The notes under the pieces: generated by a model
Seen by the model: only the letters and a program-made list of their open reading frames with translations
Databases searched by the model: none
Told to the model about the DNA's origin: nothing
NCBI GenBank assembly: GCA_013314815.1
Contig: JABUEY010000003.1
Location: 1 to 64,000, forward strand
From: Syntrophobacteraceae bacterium
GTDB lineage: Bacteria; Desulfobacterota; Syntrophobacteria; Syntrophobacterales; Syntrophobacteraceae
Direction: 5' to 3'
DNA: 64,000 nucleotides
Position numbers and translations under genes: made by a program
Shown here: piece by piece, positions 44,033-53,100 of the stretch
Numbering within the stretch: the stretch's first letter is position 1
Layout: every line of letters starts with the position of its first letter

Positions 44033-44433
44033 GATGCAACCTCCATTATTCAAGTATAACTTGCGTCCAGAAAAGTTAATCTCACATTATCCTTATCAAT
44101 AAGACACCTCCTTTCCACTGTACTCTCAAATGAATCGATGGAAATTTGATAAAATAGATTTATAAGATTCCATTGATTGCCATGTATCACGGCCAAAATA
44201 TAAGAACAATATACCGTTGGATATATTTTATTACTCTTTGATATCCCATGATAATTATTCTGGAAAGATTATTTCCTTCAGAATTCTGACGACATCCCAT
44301 CAAGAAATGCTCAGCCGCTTCATGTCTATATCTAAAGTTATAGTTCTCTAAGACTATTCAACTATGGAATACCGGATACCGTTCAGGGATCATCAGAGGC
44401 CGTTTCAAAGCATGCGGGTGGCGAGGGATAGGG

Positions 44434-44540
44434 GTTCGTTCGGCAAAGGGGTACCTCCGGCGCTTTTCACGCAGAGGATCCATGGCATCACAACGTCATC
44501 CCCACAACAACGTCATCCCCCCGAAGGCGGGAACTTATGC
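44434..44540 (+). repeat. Dispersed intergenic repeat, family 1, copy 2
   Basis: Matches 257-345 in the order GTTC, CGGCAAA, CCGGCGCTTTTCAC, GGATC. It then has two tandem ACAACGTCATCCCC motifs, related to the ACAACGTCATT motifs of family 2 (read on the opposite strand). Confidence 0.6.
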
Positions 44541-44556
44541 GCCTGCGAGCAGGCGC
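44539..44556. repeat. Perfect 8-bp hairpin
   Basis: GCGCCTGC and GCAGGCGC flank a 2-nt centre. It is adjacent to the family 1 repeat and part of the same repeat-rich gap. Confidence 0.55.
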
Positions 44557-44724
44557 AATCAGGGGGTAAAAGTTCCCTGCGGGAGATGCCCGGGGAACGG
44601 ACAACCGGGCCGGTGAACAGCCACCCGGTCCGGTCCCTGGATCGCCGTTGAAGAAGGGATCGAGATGAATGGGTGATTGTGCCGAATCATTTACATGGAA
44701 TCCCTGTAATCACGGGTGATTGCA

Positions 44725-44746
44725 GGGGCGGTTCGTGAACCGCCCC
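44725..44746. repeat. REP-like palindrome
   Basis: GGGGCGGTTC and GAACCGCCCC form a near-continuous 10-bp palindrome with a 2-nt centre. A GGGTGATTG motif is repeated at about 44670 and 44714. Similar palindromes are scattered between genes in many bacteria. Confidence 0.6.
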
Positions 44747-44919
44747 TACGGGATCCCCCCCATGGAAAGGGAGCCGTAGAAGGTACTGGTTCTCGGCATG
44801 AATCCGATTCGGGAAGGTCTCCGCAGGCGCCGGGACTCAAACCATGTGCAACTTCCTATCGAGTGGAGCTTCGCGGATCCGTGGGGGATGTTCTTCCCTG
44901 CCACCCCTGCAACGTGGTG

Positions 44920-46578
44920 TCAGCTGCAGACCAGCAGGGGGGGATCATAGAGTTCAGGCGGTTCGAGCCCGAGGAGTTGGAAGCATGTGGCGGCGACGTG
45001 GGTAAGGCCGGGGTTTTTCACATCGGGATTGATGCGGATGGCGCCGTTGCCCGAGGGGTCGTAGACGATAAAACGGACGGGGTTCAGCGTATGGGCTGTC
45101 TTCGGCTTGGGAAGACCATTCTCGCCCAGTTTCGGCATGCCGGTTTTCCTGTCGAGTTCGAACATTTCGTCGGCGTTGCCATGGTCGGCGGTGACAATAA
45201 GGATGCCGCCGGCCTTTTCCACGGCGTGCATGATTCTGCCGATGGCCAGGTCCACGGATTCCACGGCGATGACCGCAGCGTGGAACACTCCCGTGTGGCC
45301 CACCATGTCTCCGTTGGGAAAGTTCAGGCGGATCATGTCGAAACGGTTGGACATGACGGCTTCCACCACCCGGTCGGTGATTTCGGCCGATTTCATCCAC
45401 GGGCGCTGTTCGAAAGGCACTCGATCCGATGGAACCTCGATGTATTCTTCCAGGTCCTCGTCAATCTTTCCCGAACGGTTTCCATTCCAGAAATAGGTTA
45501 CGTGTCCGTATTTCTGGGTTTCGCTGATGGCCATCTGCCGGATGCCTGCCGCGGCAAGGTATTCACCCATGGTGTGTTCGATACAGGGAGGCTCCACGAG
45601 GTAGCTCTTCGGGATATGGGCCTCGGTGTCGTATTCCATCATCCCCGCATAGGCGACATCGGGACGGGGGATTCTTTCGAACTTGTCGAAGTCCTCCTCT
45701 TCGAAGGCCCTGGAGATTTCGATGGCCCGGTCGCCGCGGAAGTTGAAGTAGACAACGGCATCCCCGTCCCGCATGGCCCCGGCCGGCCCGTCTTCTCCGG
45801 CAATAACGAAAGGAGGCAGGTCCTGGTCGATAACGCCGGGGTTCTCCTCGCGCAAGGCTCTGATGGCCGCTTCGGCGGAAGGGAACATGCGGCCTTCGCC
45901 TGCGACGTGAGTCTTCCAGCCCAGGGCGACCATGTTCCAGTCGGCCTCATACCTGTCCATGGTGATCTTCATCCGGCCTCCGCCGCTCGCAATGCGGCAG
46001 TCGCACCCCGTGGCTTCACGGATGTCCTTCAGAAACGATTCAAAGGGGACAACGTAATCCAGGGCCGAGGTTTCTCCGACGTCTCGGCCGTCAAGCAGGA
46101 TATGGATCCTCACGCGGGCAATCTCCTCCTCGCGGGCGAGGCGGTTGATCATGGCCTTCAGGTGATCCAGGTGGCTGTGGACGTTGCCGTCGGAAAAAAG
46201 CCCGAGGAAGTGAAAGGTGCCGTTGTGGCGGCGGCAGAAATCGACCAGGCGTTTCCAGCCCCTGCCTTCGAAGATCCGGCCTGAAGCAATGGCTTCATTG
46301 ACCAGCCGGGCGCCTTGAGGATAGAAGCGGCCGGCGCCGAGGGCGTTGTGGCCGACTTCGGAGTTTCCCATATCTTCGTCGGAAGGCAGGCCCACCGCAG
46401 TTCCATGGGCCTTGAGGAGGGTGTGCGGGCAGGTTTGGACGAGCCGGTCCAGATGGGGAGTCGAAGCCGCAGCAACGGCGTTGCCGGGGTTGCCTTCCCG
46501 AAAGCCGATTCCATCCATGATGACGACGGTCAGGGGCCGTGGCCTCCGGTTCTTCAGGACGGGATAACGGTTTTTCAT
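44920..46578 (-). CDS. gpmI: 2,3-bisphosphoglycerate-independent phosphoglycerate mutase
   Basis: Interconverts 3- and 2-phosphoglycerate through a phosphoserine. The 552-residue protein has the catalytic Ser in DMGNSEVGHNALGAGR, substrate motifs HILLDGRDV and ALGWKTHVAGEG-like sequence, and metal sites including VTADHGNADEM. It is about 40 residues longer than typical. A CAGGAG site precedes the ATG; upstream codons are open but unsupported. Confidence 0.94.
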   Translation of the reverse strand: MKNRYPVLKNRRPRPLTVVIMDGIGFREGNPGNAVAAASTPHLDRLVQTCPHTLLKAHGTAVGLPSDEDMGNSEVGHNALGAGRFYPQGARLVNEAIASGRIFEGRGWKRLVDFCRRHNGTFHFLGLFSDGNVHSHLDHLKAMINRLAREEEIARVRIHILLDGRDVGETSALDYVVPFESFLKDIREATGCDCRIASGGGRMKITMDRYEADWNMVALGWKTHVAGEGRMFPSAEAAIRALREENPGVIDQDLPPFVIAGEDGPAGAMRDGDAVVYFNFRGDRAIEISRAFEEEDFDKFERIPRPDVAYAGMMEYDTEAHIPKSYLVEPPCIEHTMGEYLAAAGIRQMAISETQKYGHVTYFWNGNRSGKIDEDLEEYIEVPSDRVPFEQRPWMKSAEITDRVVEAVMSNRFDMIRLNFPNGDMVGHTGVFHAAVIAVESVDLAIGRIMHAVEKAGGILIVTADHGNADEMFELDRKTGMPKLGENGLPKPKTAHTLNPVRFIVYDPSGNGAIRINPDVKNPGLTHVAATCFQLLGLEPPELYDPPLLVCS

Positions 46579-46679
46579 GATATCGGTTTCTCCTGGTGAA
46601 AGCCCGTCAACCGTCGATACCGCGGCAGGCGGGCCTTCCATGACGCCCGGCGATGAGCCGAGCAGAGTCGAGCCCGGGC

Positions 46680-47771
46680 TTATCGCCTGCGAACGGGCCT
46701 GGGACGCTCCCCGAGGGTCACCCTGACGGTTTCACGTTTTCCTTCCCAGGTTACCACTTCGAGGACCACGCGGTCTCCGGGGCGAAGCCTGCGAATGTAG
46801 CGGATGAGTGCATCGGCATCCCTGATGGGTTCTCTGTCGATTTTGACGATGATGTCTCCGCCCACCACAACGATATTGTTGCCGATCTGGGCGCGGCGGT
46901 CTCCTCCTCGGAGCCCCGCTTTTTCCGACGGACCACCGGCGGTCACCTCCACCAGCATCGCTCCGGCTTCCACCGGCAGTTTGAGAGCCTCGGCCAGGCC
47001 GGGCGAGAGCGTCATGAGTGTGGCTCCGATGAACGGATATGCATAATAGCCTTTTTCGATGAGGTCATCGAGCACTCTCTTGGCCGTGTCGATGGGGATG
47101 GCGAACCCGATGCCCACGCTGGCTCCCGTCGGGCTGAATATGGCGGTGTTGATTCCGATCATCTTTCCGGACGAATCAATAAGCGGCCCTCCAGAGTTTC
47201 CCGGGTTGATGGAAGCATCGGTCTGGATAACGTCTTCCACGAGCATTCCGTTGGATGCCCGCAGGGTGCGGCCAACGGAGCTGATCACTCCAGTGGTGAG
47301 GGTCTGGCCGAGTCCGAAGGGGTTGCCGATGGCCAGAGCCTTCTGGCCCACCTTCAGGTTTTCGGAAGTGCCCATGGGAATGACGGCGAGTTCCTGCCTA
47401 GGAGCGTCGATCTTAAGCACGGCCACATCGGTGTCCGGGTCCGAACCGATCAGCTGGGCGGTGTATTTCTTTCCGCTGGCCAGAGTGACTTCCAGCTTGC
47501 GAGCGTCTTCGATCACATGGTGGTTGGTGAGGATATAGCCCCTCGAGTCGATTATGGATCCCGAACCCGCCCCCTGCCTGGGAACAACGTTAAAAAAGAA
47601 ATCCCGTTCCATGACCGTACTCGTGATGTTCACCACACCGGGAGCCAGCCTCTCATAGAGGTCGATATTGTTCTTTTCGTCTTCGGTCATCGCTCCGGCC
47701 CACCCGCAGTACAGCGCAACGATGGAGAGAGCGACGAAATTCAATGCCAGATTCTTGTGTATGAAACGCAT
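46680..47771 (-). CDS. Periplasmic DegP/HtrA-type serine protease
   Basis: A 363-residue S1C protease with an N-terminal signal or anchor. The triad is complete: His in LTNHHVIEDA, Asp in DPDTDVAVLKI and Ser in NPGNSGGPLID. One PDZ domain follows (about 235-340). The tail is Arg-rich. It should degrade or sense misfolded envelope proteins. It lies 9 nt after a paralogue in the same direction. Confidence 0.93.
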   Translation of the reverse strand: MRFIHKNLALNFVALSIVALYCGWAGAMTEDEKNNIDLYERLAPGVVNITSTVMERDFFFNVVPRQGAGSGSIIDSRGYILTNHHVIEDARKLEVTLASGKKYTAQLIGSDPDTDVAVLKIDAPRQELAVIPMGTSENLKVGQKALAIGNPFGLGQTLTTGVISSVGRTLRASNGMLVEDVIQTDASINPGNSGGPLIDSSGKMIGINTAIFSPTGASVGIGFAIPIDTAKRVLDDLIEKGYYAYPFIGATLMTLSPGLAEALKLPVEAGAMLVEVTAGGPSEKAGLRGGDRRAQIGNNIVVVGGDIIVKIDREPIRDADALIRYIRRLRPGDRVVLEVVTWEGKRETVRVTLGERPRPVRRR

Positions 47772-47780
47772 GATCCTACC

Positions 47781-48596
47781 TCACACTCGCCGGATCCGTC
47801 CGTAGATCCATAAAAGGATAATAAGAACCAGTAGCCACCCCATCAACCTGTCCCAACCGTGCATCAGACCGGGGGTTACCTCTTTGACCCTGTTCACGGG
47901 AATGGCAAAACCAATGCCGATATTGCTCCCCGTCGGACTGAGAATCATGGTGTTTATTCCCACTAGTTCCCCGGACGAATTCACGAGCGCGCCTCCGGAA
48001 TTCCCGGGATTGATGGAAGCATCCGTCTGGATCAGGTCCTCCATTACCCTGCCTCCGTTCTTGATGTCTCGCCCGGTCATGCTCACTACTCCGGTGGTGA
48101 GTGTTCCTCCGAGGCCGAATGGGTTCCCGATGGCCAACACCTTTTCTCCAACCCGCAGGTTGTCCGAATTGCCCAGGACGATTTCCTTCAAGGGCTTGTC
48201 ACCGACATCGACACGTATTACCGCCAGGTCATGCCGGGGCGACGATGCAATGACCTTTGCTTCGAGGTTGCGGTTGTCCGCCATCGTGACGTAGATATCC
48301 CTGGCGCTGGCCACCACGTGGTGGTTGGTCACAATAATGCCTTCTGCTTTCAATACGATTCCCGATCCGGAACCTGTTGAAGAAGGGACCGCACAGAAAA
48401 AGAACTCGGGGTCACAGGCCATGGTGGTGATGTTCACCACGGAAGGTGCAACCGCTTCGTAAACAGATATGGTGTTGAGTTCCTCCGCGGTAAAGCCCGG
48501 CAGCACGGATGGGAAGGCGCATATCAGGGGCAGTGCGGCGGCGGCCGCACTAAACATTCGCACGATGGCAGATCGAGCTTTCCGGTGAAAACGCAT
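47781..48596 (-). CDS. Trypsin-like S1C protease without PDZ, C-terminal membrane helix
   Basis: A 271-residue paralogue of the next gene. Signal-like N-terminus, then the full triad: VTNHHVVASA, SPRHDLAVIRV and NPGNSGGALVN. Where HtrA proteins have PDZ domains, this one ends in a membrane helix (WLLVLIILLWIYG) and basic RIRRV. It is thus anchored at both ends or by its C-terminus, with the protease domain in the periplasm. A tandem duplication followed by loss of PDZ is likely. Confidence 0.9.
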   Translation of the reverse strand: MRFHRKARSAIVRMFSAAAAALPLICAFPSVLPGFTAEELNTISVYEAVAPSVVNITTMACDPEFFFCAVPSSTGSGSGIVLKAEGIIVTNHHVVASARDIYVTMADNRNLEAKVIASSPRHDLAVIRVDVGDKPLKEIVLGNSDNLRVGEKVLAIGNPFGLGGTLTTGVVSMTGRDIKNGGRVMEDLIQTDASINPGNSGGALVNSSGELVGINTMILSPTGSNIGIGFAIPVNRVKEVTPGLMHGWDRLMGWLLVLIILLWIYGRIRRV

Positions 48597-48747
48597 ATGC
48601 GTATTCTTCTTTCATCCTCCCGATCCCCAGACCGAAAATCCCAGCAATTTCATGCCATACGGCAAATGCAGGACGGCAGTTTCCACTGGACAAGGATCGG
48701 GATATAAGCAAATATGCTTCGGTCTGCCGCGCTGGAAGGCGGCAGAA

Positions 48748-49413
48748 ATGCAATCCAGCAAGGATGAGGATATGCTTCGGGCTGATTTCAAATCAATGAA
48801 GAAGAACAGCGATCCCAAAATGTCTTTGCCTCTTCTTGCAGGGGATCCGTTCAGCACACCGGTTTTCTCCCCCTGGGTCTGGATTGCATTGATCTTTTTC
48901 ACCCAGGCTGCCGGTGCTGTTGTGCTGGCGCTGTACCTGAACATGGACTTCAAGCAGGTGACGGTTCCATTCGTGATTCTGCTGCTCGGCGGTGGAATAT
49001 CGCTGCTTTTTGTCGCATATGATTCTTCAGCCGGAATATCCAGCTGGAAAAGAGGTATCCCGGCTCTTCTTTACGCTTTTTTTATCTTCTCCCTGTCGAA
49101 CAGATCCTATCCCGGAGTATCCGCCCCGTTCAATACCAACCTTTTCCATCCCTTCCAGTATTTCACCCTGGGTCTCCTGCTCGGATGGATCTGGTATCCC
49201 ATTCTGCAAAACAAGGGCTTTTCCCCGTTCAGCCTGCGGGTTCTGCCTGCAGGCATCTTCTATGGCATAGCGGACGAAATACATCAATCCTTTATTCCCG
49301 GTCGCGACCCCAGCTGGGGCGACGTGCTGCTCGACGCCCTCGGGCTTTCGGCTGCCTGCCTGGTTTTTGTTGCGTTGCGGAGGTTCCGCAAAAGAATAGC
49401 CCGGGGGAGCTGA
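48748..49413 (+). CDS. VanZ-like family membrane protein
   Basis: A 221-residue protein with about five membrane helices. The VanZ-like signature is visible near the end: GIADEIHQSFIPGRDPSWGD, then a last helix. VanZ lowers teicoplanin sensitivity, but most family members have no known role. The start is uncertain; several in-frame ATG codons lie between 48652 and 48830. It diverges from the S1C genes. Confidence 0.83.
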   Translation: MQSSKDEDMLRADFKSMKKNSDPKMSLPLLAGDPFSTPVFSPWVWIALIFFTQAAGAVVLALYLNMDFKQVTVPFVILLLGGGISLLFVAYDSSAGISSWKRGIPALLYAFFIFSLSNRSYPGVSAPFNTNLFHPFQYFTLGLLLGWIWYPILQNKGFSPFSLRVLPAGIFYGIADEIHQSFIPGRDPSWGDVLLDALGLSAACLVFVALRRFRKRIARGS

Positions 49414-49471
49414 TGCCATCCCGAGTGGGTGGAGACGACGCACGGGCGGAGAGATCTTCGAGCCCGGTCGA

Positions 49472-49933
49472 TCAGATTCCCATCCGGAGCGCAAGCCAGA
49501 CCAGTGCACAGGCATACACGCCGGCACCCACATCATCCATGACTACTCCTGCCCCCCCCTTCAGCCTGTCCTGCAGGAGGTTGACGGGCCAGGGTTTCCA
49601 TATGTCGAACAGGCGAAACGCAGCGAAGCCCAGGAGGAGAGATTTCCAGGATACGGGAAGAAGGATCATGGTAACCAGGTAGCCGGCGAGTTCGTCGATT
49701 ACGATTTCCCTGCTGTCTTGTTTTTGAAGCACCTTTTCCGCTGTTTCCGATACCCGGAAGCCCACGAGGACAACGGTCACAACCACCGGGATCGAGAGGA
49801 ACAAGGGGAGGAAACCAAGGAGAAAAGCGGAGGGGACCCCCACTGCAAGAGTCGCCAGGGTGCCGGGGGCATGGGGAGACCTGCCCAGGACTCCCAGTGT
49901 GGCAACCTTTAAATGAAGAGACTCCCTGTTCAT
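49472..49933 (-). CDS. pgpA: Phosphatidylglycerophosphatase A
   Basis: Dephosphorylates phosphatidylglycerol phosphate in membrane lipid synthesis. The 153-residue membrane protein has GRSPHAPGTLATL near the N-terminus, the catalytic VIDELAGYLV and FRLFDIWKPWPV, and an Asp-Asp near the C-terminus (VMDDVGAG). AGGAG lies 4 nt before the ATG. In many relatives pgpA stands next to cinA; here it is 40 kb away. Confidence 0.94.
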   Translation of the reverse strand: MNRESLHLKVATLGVLGRSPHAPGTLATLAVGVPSAFLLGFLPLFLSIPVVVTVVLVGFRVSETAEKVLQKQDSREIVIDELAGYLVTMILLPVSWKSLLLGFAAFRLFDIWKPWPVNLLQDRLKGGAGVVMDDVGAGVYACALVWLALRMGI

Positions 49934-50158
49934 GTTTCTCCTCCTGAACTTTGTGCTGCTGTTCGGGCTCCTTCCCCCGTACTGGAGCCTTACTTCAACT
50001 CCTTCCGATTCTTCGGAATTCCGCTTTGAAACCTCTTTCCGGCTTGTTAAGATGTTTCAAGGGAATGCTTGTCGGTCGAACATCAGCCAGTAGTGATGTG
50101 CAGAAGGTTATATAATGCGTCAGGGACCTTCCGCCAAGCAGGATTTTTGGAAAGAGCA

Positions 50159-53100
50159 ATGAACGAAAAGAAGCACAGCCTGCCCTCCAGGCAATACGAA
50201 CGCCGGGACACCTTCTTTCGGCTGATCAACCCCGAAGACTACTACCAGTACGGGATCAATCCCCGGGATGTTCCCATGGGGACCTTCGCCGCCGAGGATC
50301 ATCCCGGTTTTCTTCCCAGCCGATTCGGCGGAAACGCCTACGGCCTGGGGCTCATCGAGCAGGCTGTCTTGAACGCTGCGGACATGGATTTCCTTGAAAG
50401 CCTGGACTTTCAGGACACCCAGGGACTCGGTGATCACGCAGGCAAGCTCAACGCCATCTACCAGAAGCTCGGACTTCTCATTCGATTCAGCCTCACCGGG
50501 AAACCCTACTTCCTCATTCCCATCAACCTGGTCGCCCATTCGCTCCAGGAAATCAAGAACAAAGCCGACGAAATCGAGGAACTCATCGTCCGGCACGTAT
50601 TCGAAACCCGCACGGACCGACTGGACATCGGCCTGCTGACATCGAGCCATGACCTCATCGTACACGAACTGACGGCCAGACTGTCCTCTCAACGGATCTT
50701 TCTTTTCGAATCACTCGAAAAGCTGCGTTCATGGCGCACCCCCCTCGATATCGTCATTCTGCCCAAGGATCCTTTCGAATACCTTCTCGAACAGAAGCTG
50801 CCCAGAACGTCCAGGAGGGGAATGAACCGCAGGCGCCTCATGGATTACGCCATGTACCTTCTCGGAAAGGTCTACGACCTCATCGACGAGGGCGGAAAGA
50901 TACATGTCCTGGCTCATTCGTCCTGCCCGCAGGAGGATGAAAGCTGCAGGGTGCGCTTCAAGAGCGAGGAGGAACTGAAGTTCTTCCTTCTCTTTTCCCA
51001 CACCTTCAAGACGCGGCGGAGATACGAGGGGCATTCGACGGACATGGCCCTGGAAGTCCACCTTTCGGACCTGCACTATTATCTGAACCGGTTCGCGTTT
51101 TTTGAACCGCAACTCAAGCGCCTGCTGAACCATCACAAGCCCGAGGAACTCACCATCGACCAGATCAACAGGCTTCCTCACCTCAACCTTCGCCTTCCGA
51201 AACCCTACATCAAGAATCATGAAAAACAGTGGAAGATGATTTTCGAACCGTACTTCGAGGCGGAGTCCCTGCAGAGAAAATCGCCGAAGGGCCTGCACCA
51301 TTACTGGAAGGAGCGGCTTGAGATCGACCGCGAAATGCCCGAAAGCCTCCTCACCTTTGTGGGCAAGCCCCGCAAGCCCTGTGTAACCCTTGCCGACCTC
51401 GAAGAGGAAATCAAGACATCCGGGATGCAGGGTTGCAGCCTCCCCCTGGTGGCCGAATACCGCAAGACGTTCCGGTATGTGATCGATGTTCTGAAGACCC
51501 TGGTGCGCATCCGGGACCACAAGTACGAAAAGCTGTCCGAACTGGAACTCACTCGATTGACCAATCCGTTTCGCAGTCAGAACGAAAGATTCAGTGCGGT
51601 GGTGAAACTGCTCTCTCACATACCGAAGCTGGAAAGAATCCGCGATACCCTCAATCCCGACGAGATCGAAGGACCCGTTACCCCGATTCTTGAGAACATC
51701 CCCAAACTCGCCCTTCATGGGTTCACTCCCGCACAGCTCCGTGAAATCCTCCTCATCGTGGTGGGGCATACCACCATGAGTCGCATCGTGTTCGGCAAGC
51801 TCCCGGCAAAAACCCTCAAACCCATCACCGACAGGGCGAAAAGCGGGAGGCACCAGGAAAGCTTGGATCTCCTCCGCGCATGCCGGCTCATGAGCATGGC
51901 AGAAATCATCGTGTCACTCGGGGATTCCTTCGCCGGGGAGCAGGCCAGGGAACTTTACCGCATCTATGACGACGCCATCAATGTGGCCACCGAACCCAAT
52001 CTCGACTGGGACAAGCTCAACGATCTTCGCATCAGCGCTCTGGGCGGAGTCCAGAACAGGGCTATCCGGGAGATGATGAAGATCTTCAACCTTTTCGAAT
52101 TCCTCGACGAATGGCAGGAATATCTGCGCAAGGGTCCGTCCCAGAAGGAAGTCATCTGCGACTATAATTTCGACGAACTGTTCAAGATGGAGGAGGCCCT
52201 GCAGCTCGCCCGAATCGCCGACGAATTCAAACAAAGGTTCATGGGGGACTATGTCTTCGGCCAGTCCTATTTCTTCCGGCAGTTCCTGGACACCGAATTC
52301 CACGGCACAGGTCACCTTTTCAGAGAACTGGGCACACGGGCCGGCTTTGTGCTGCTGTGGATCGCGGTGAATTCGTCCGAACGCAACATTATCAACTTCA
52401 ACCCCATACTGGCCGGGATTCCCAGGGACCGCCGGGAACCGCGCATCCGCAAGATAGAGGAAATACTGCTCCGAATTCCCGTGGAACGACTGCAGCCTGC
52501 TTTCTTTGACGAAATCAAGAAAACCCTTGCCGCCAACCGCCCCGCTTTCATTTTCGACAGCGGCATACGGCTCATCAGCCACCCGGTCACCCGGGTGATC
52601 GATATTTCATTTGTGGATGTGGATGAAAACATCCAGCAGATCGAGGCCCTTCTGGCTCATTTCGAATCCCAGAAACTGCGCGGCATTTCCCTGAAGAATC
52701 TACAGGAGATGGAAAGGCGCTTCTCGGAACTCGAAAGCTTTCACGAATATCTCGATCGCGAGGGATGCTTTCTGCAATGCGGGATTTACGAGAGAGTTGG
52801 AGGGGTTGAAGAGAAGGACCGGGAGATTGTCGAGATCGAGCAGAGGCTCAAGCGGATCATTCAGAGCCAGATCTTCGTCCCCGAGGAGATCTACGACACG
52901 ATCAGCGTTCTGGCCCAGCATTGCCCGGAGATCCTGAGATTCATTCTGCCGGAGTTCCACGCTCTGGGCAACCTTGTAGAAAACTGGCCCACGAGAAAGA
53001 GTCAGTCCATGGGCGCTTACGTCATGCGCTGCCTCGAAAAATTTCAGGCCCTGGTCATCAAGGACCGCAACGCCTTCCAGGATCGCAATACTTTTTACCA

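Larger units (their letters stand above)
44033..44919. other. 887-nt intergenic region, AT-rich promoter side and repeat-rich right side
   Basis: Positions 44054-44360 are markedly AT-rich compared with the rest of the window and should contain the TauE operon promoter, though no clear -35/-10 pair was fixed. Positions 44430-44760 hold repeat family 1 and two perfect hairpins. The remainder up to gpmI has no gene. Confidence 0.55.
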
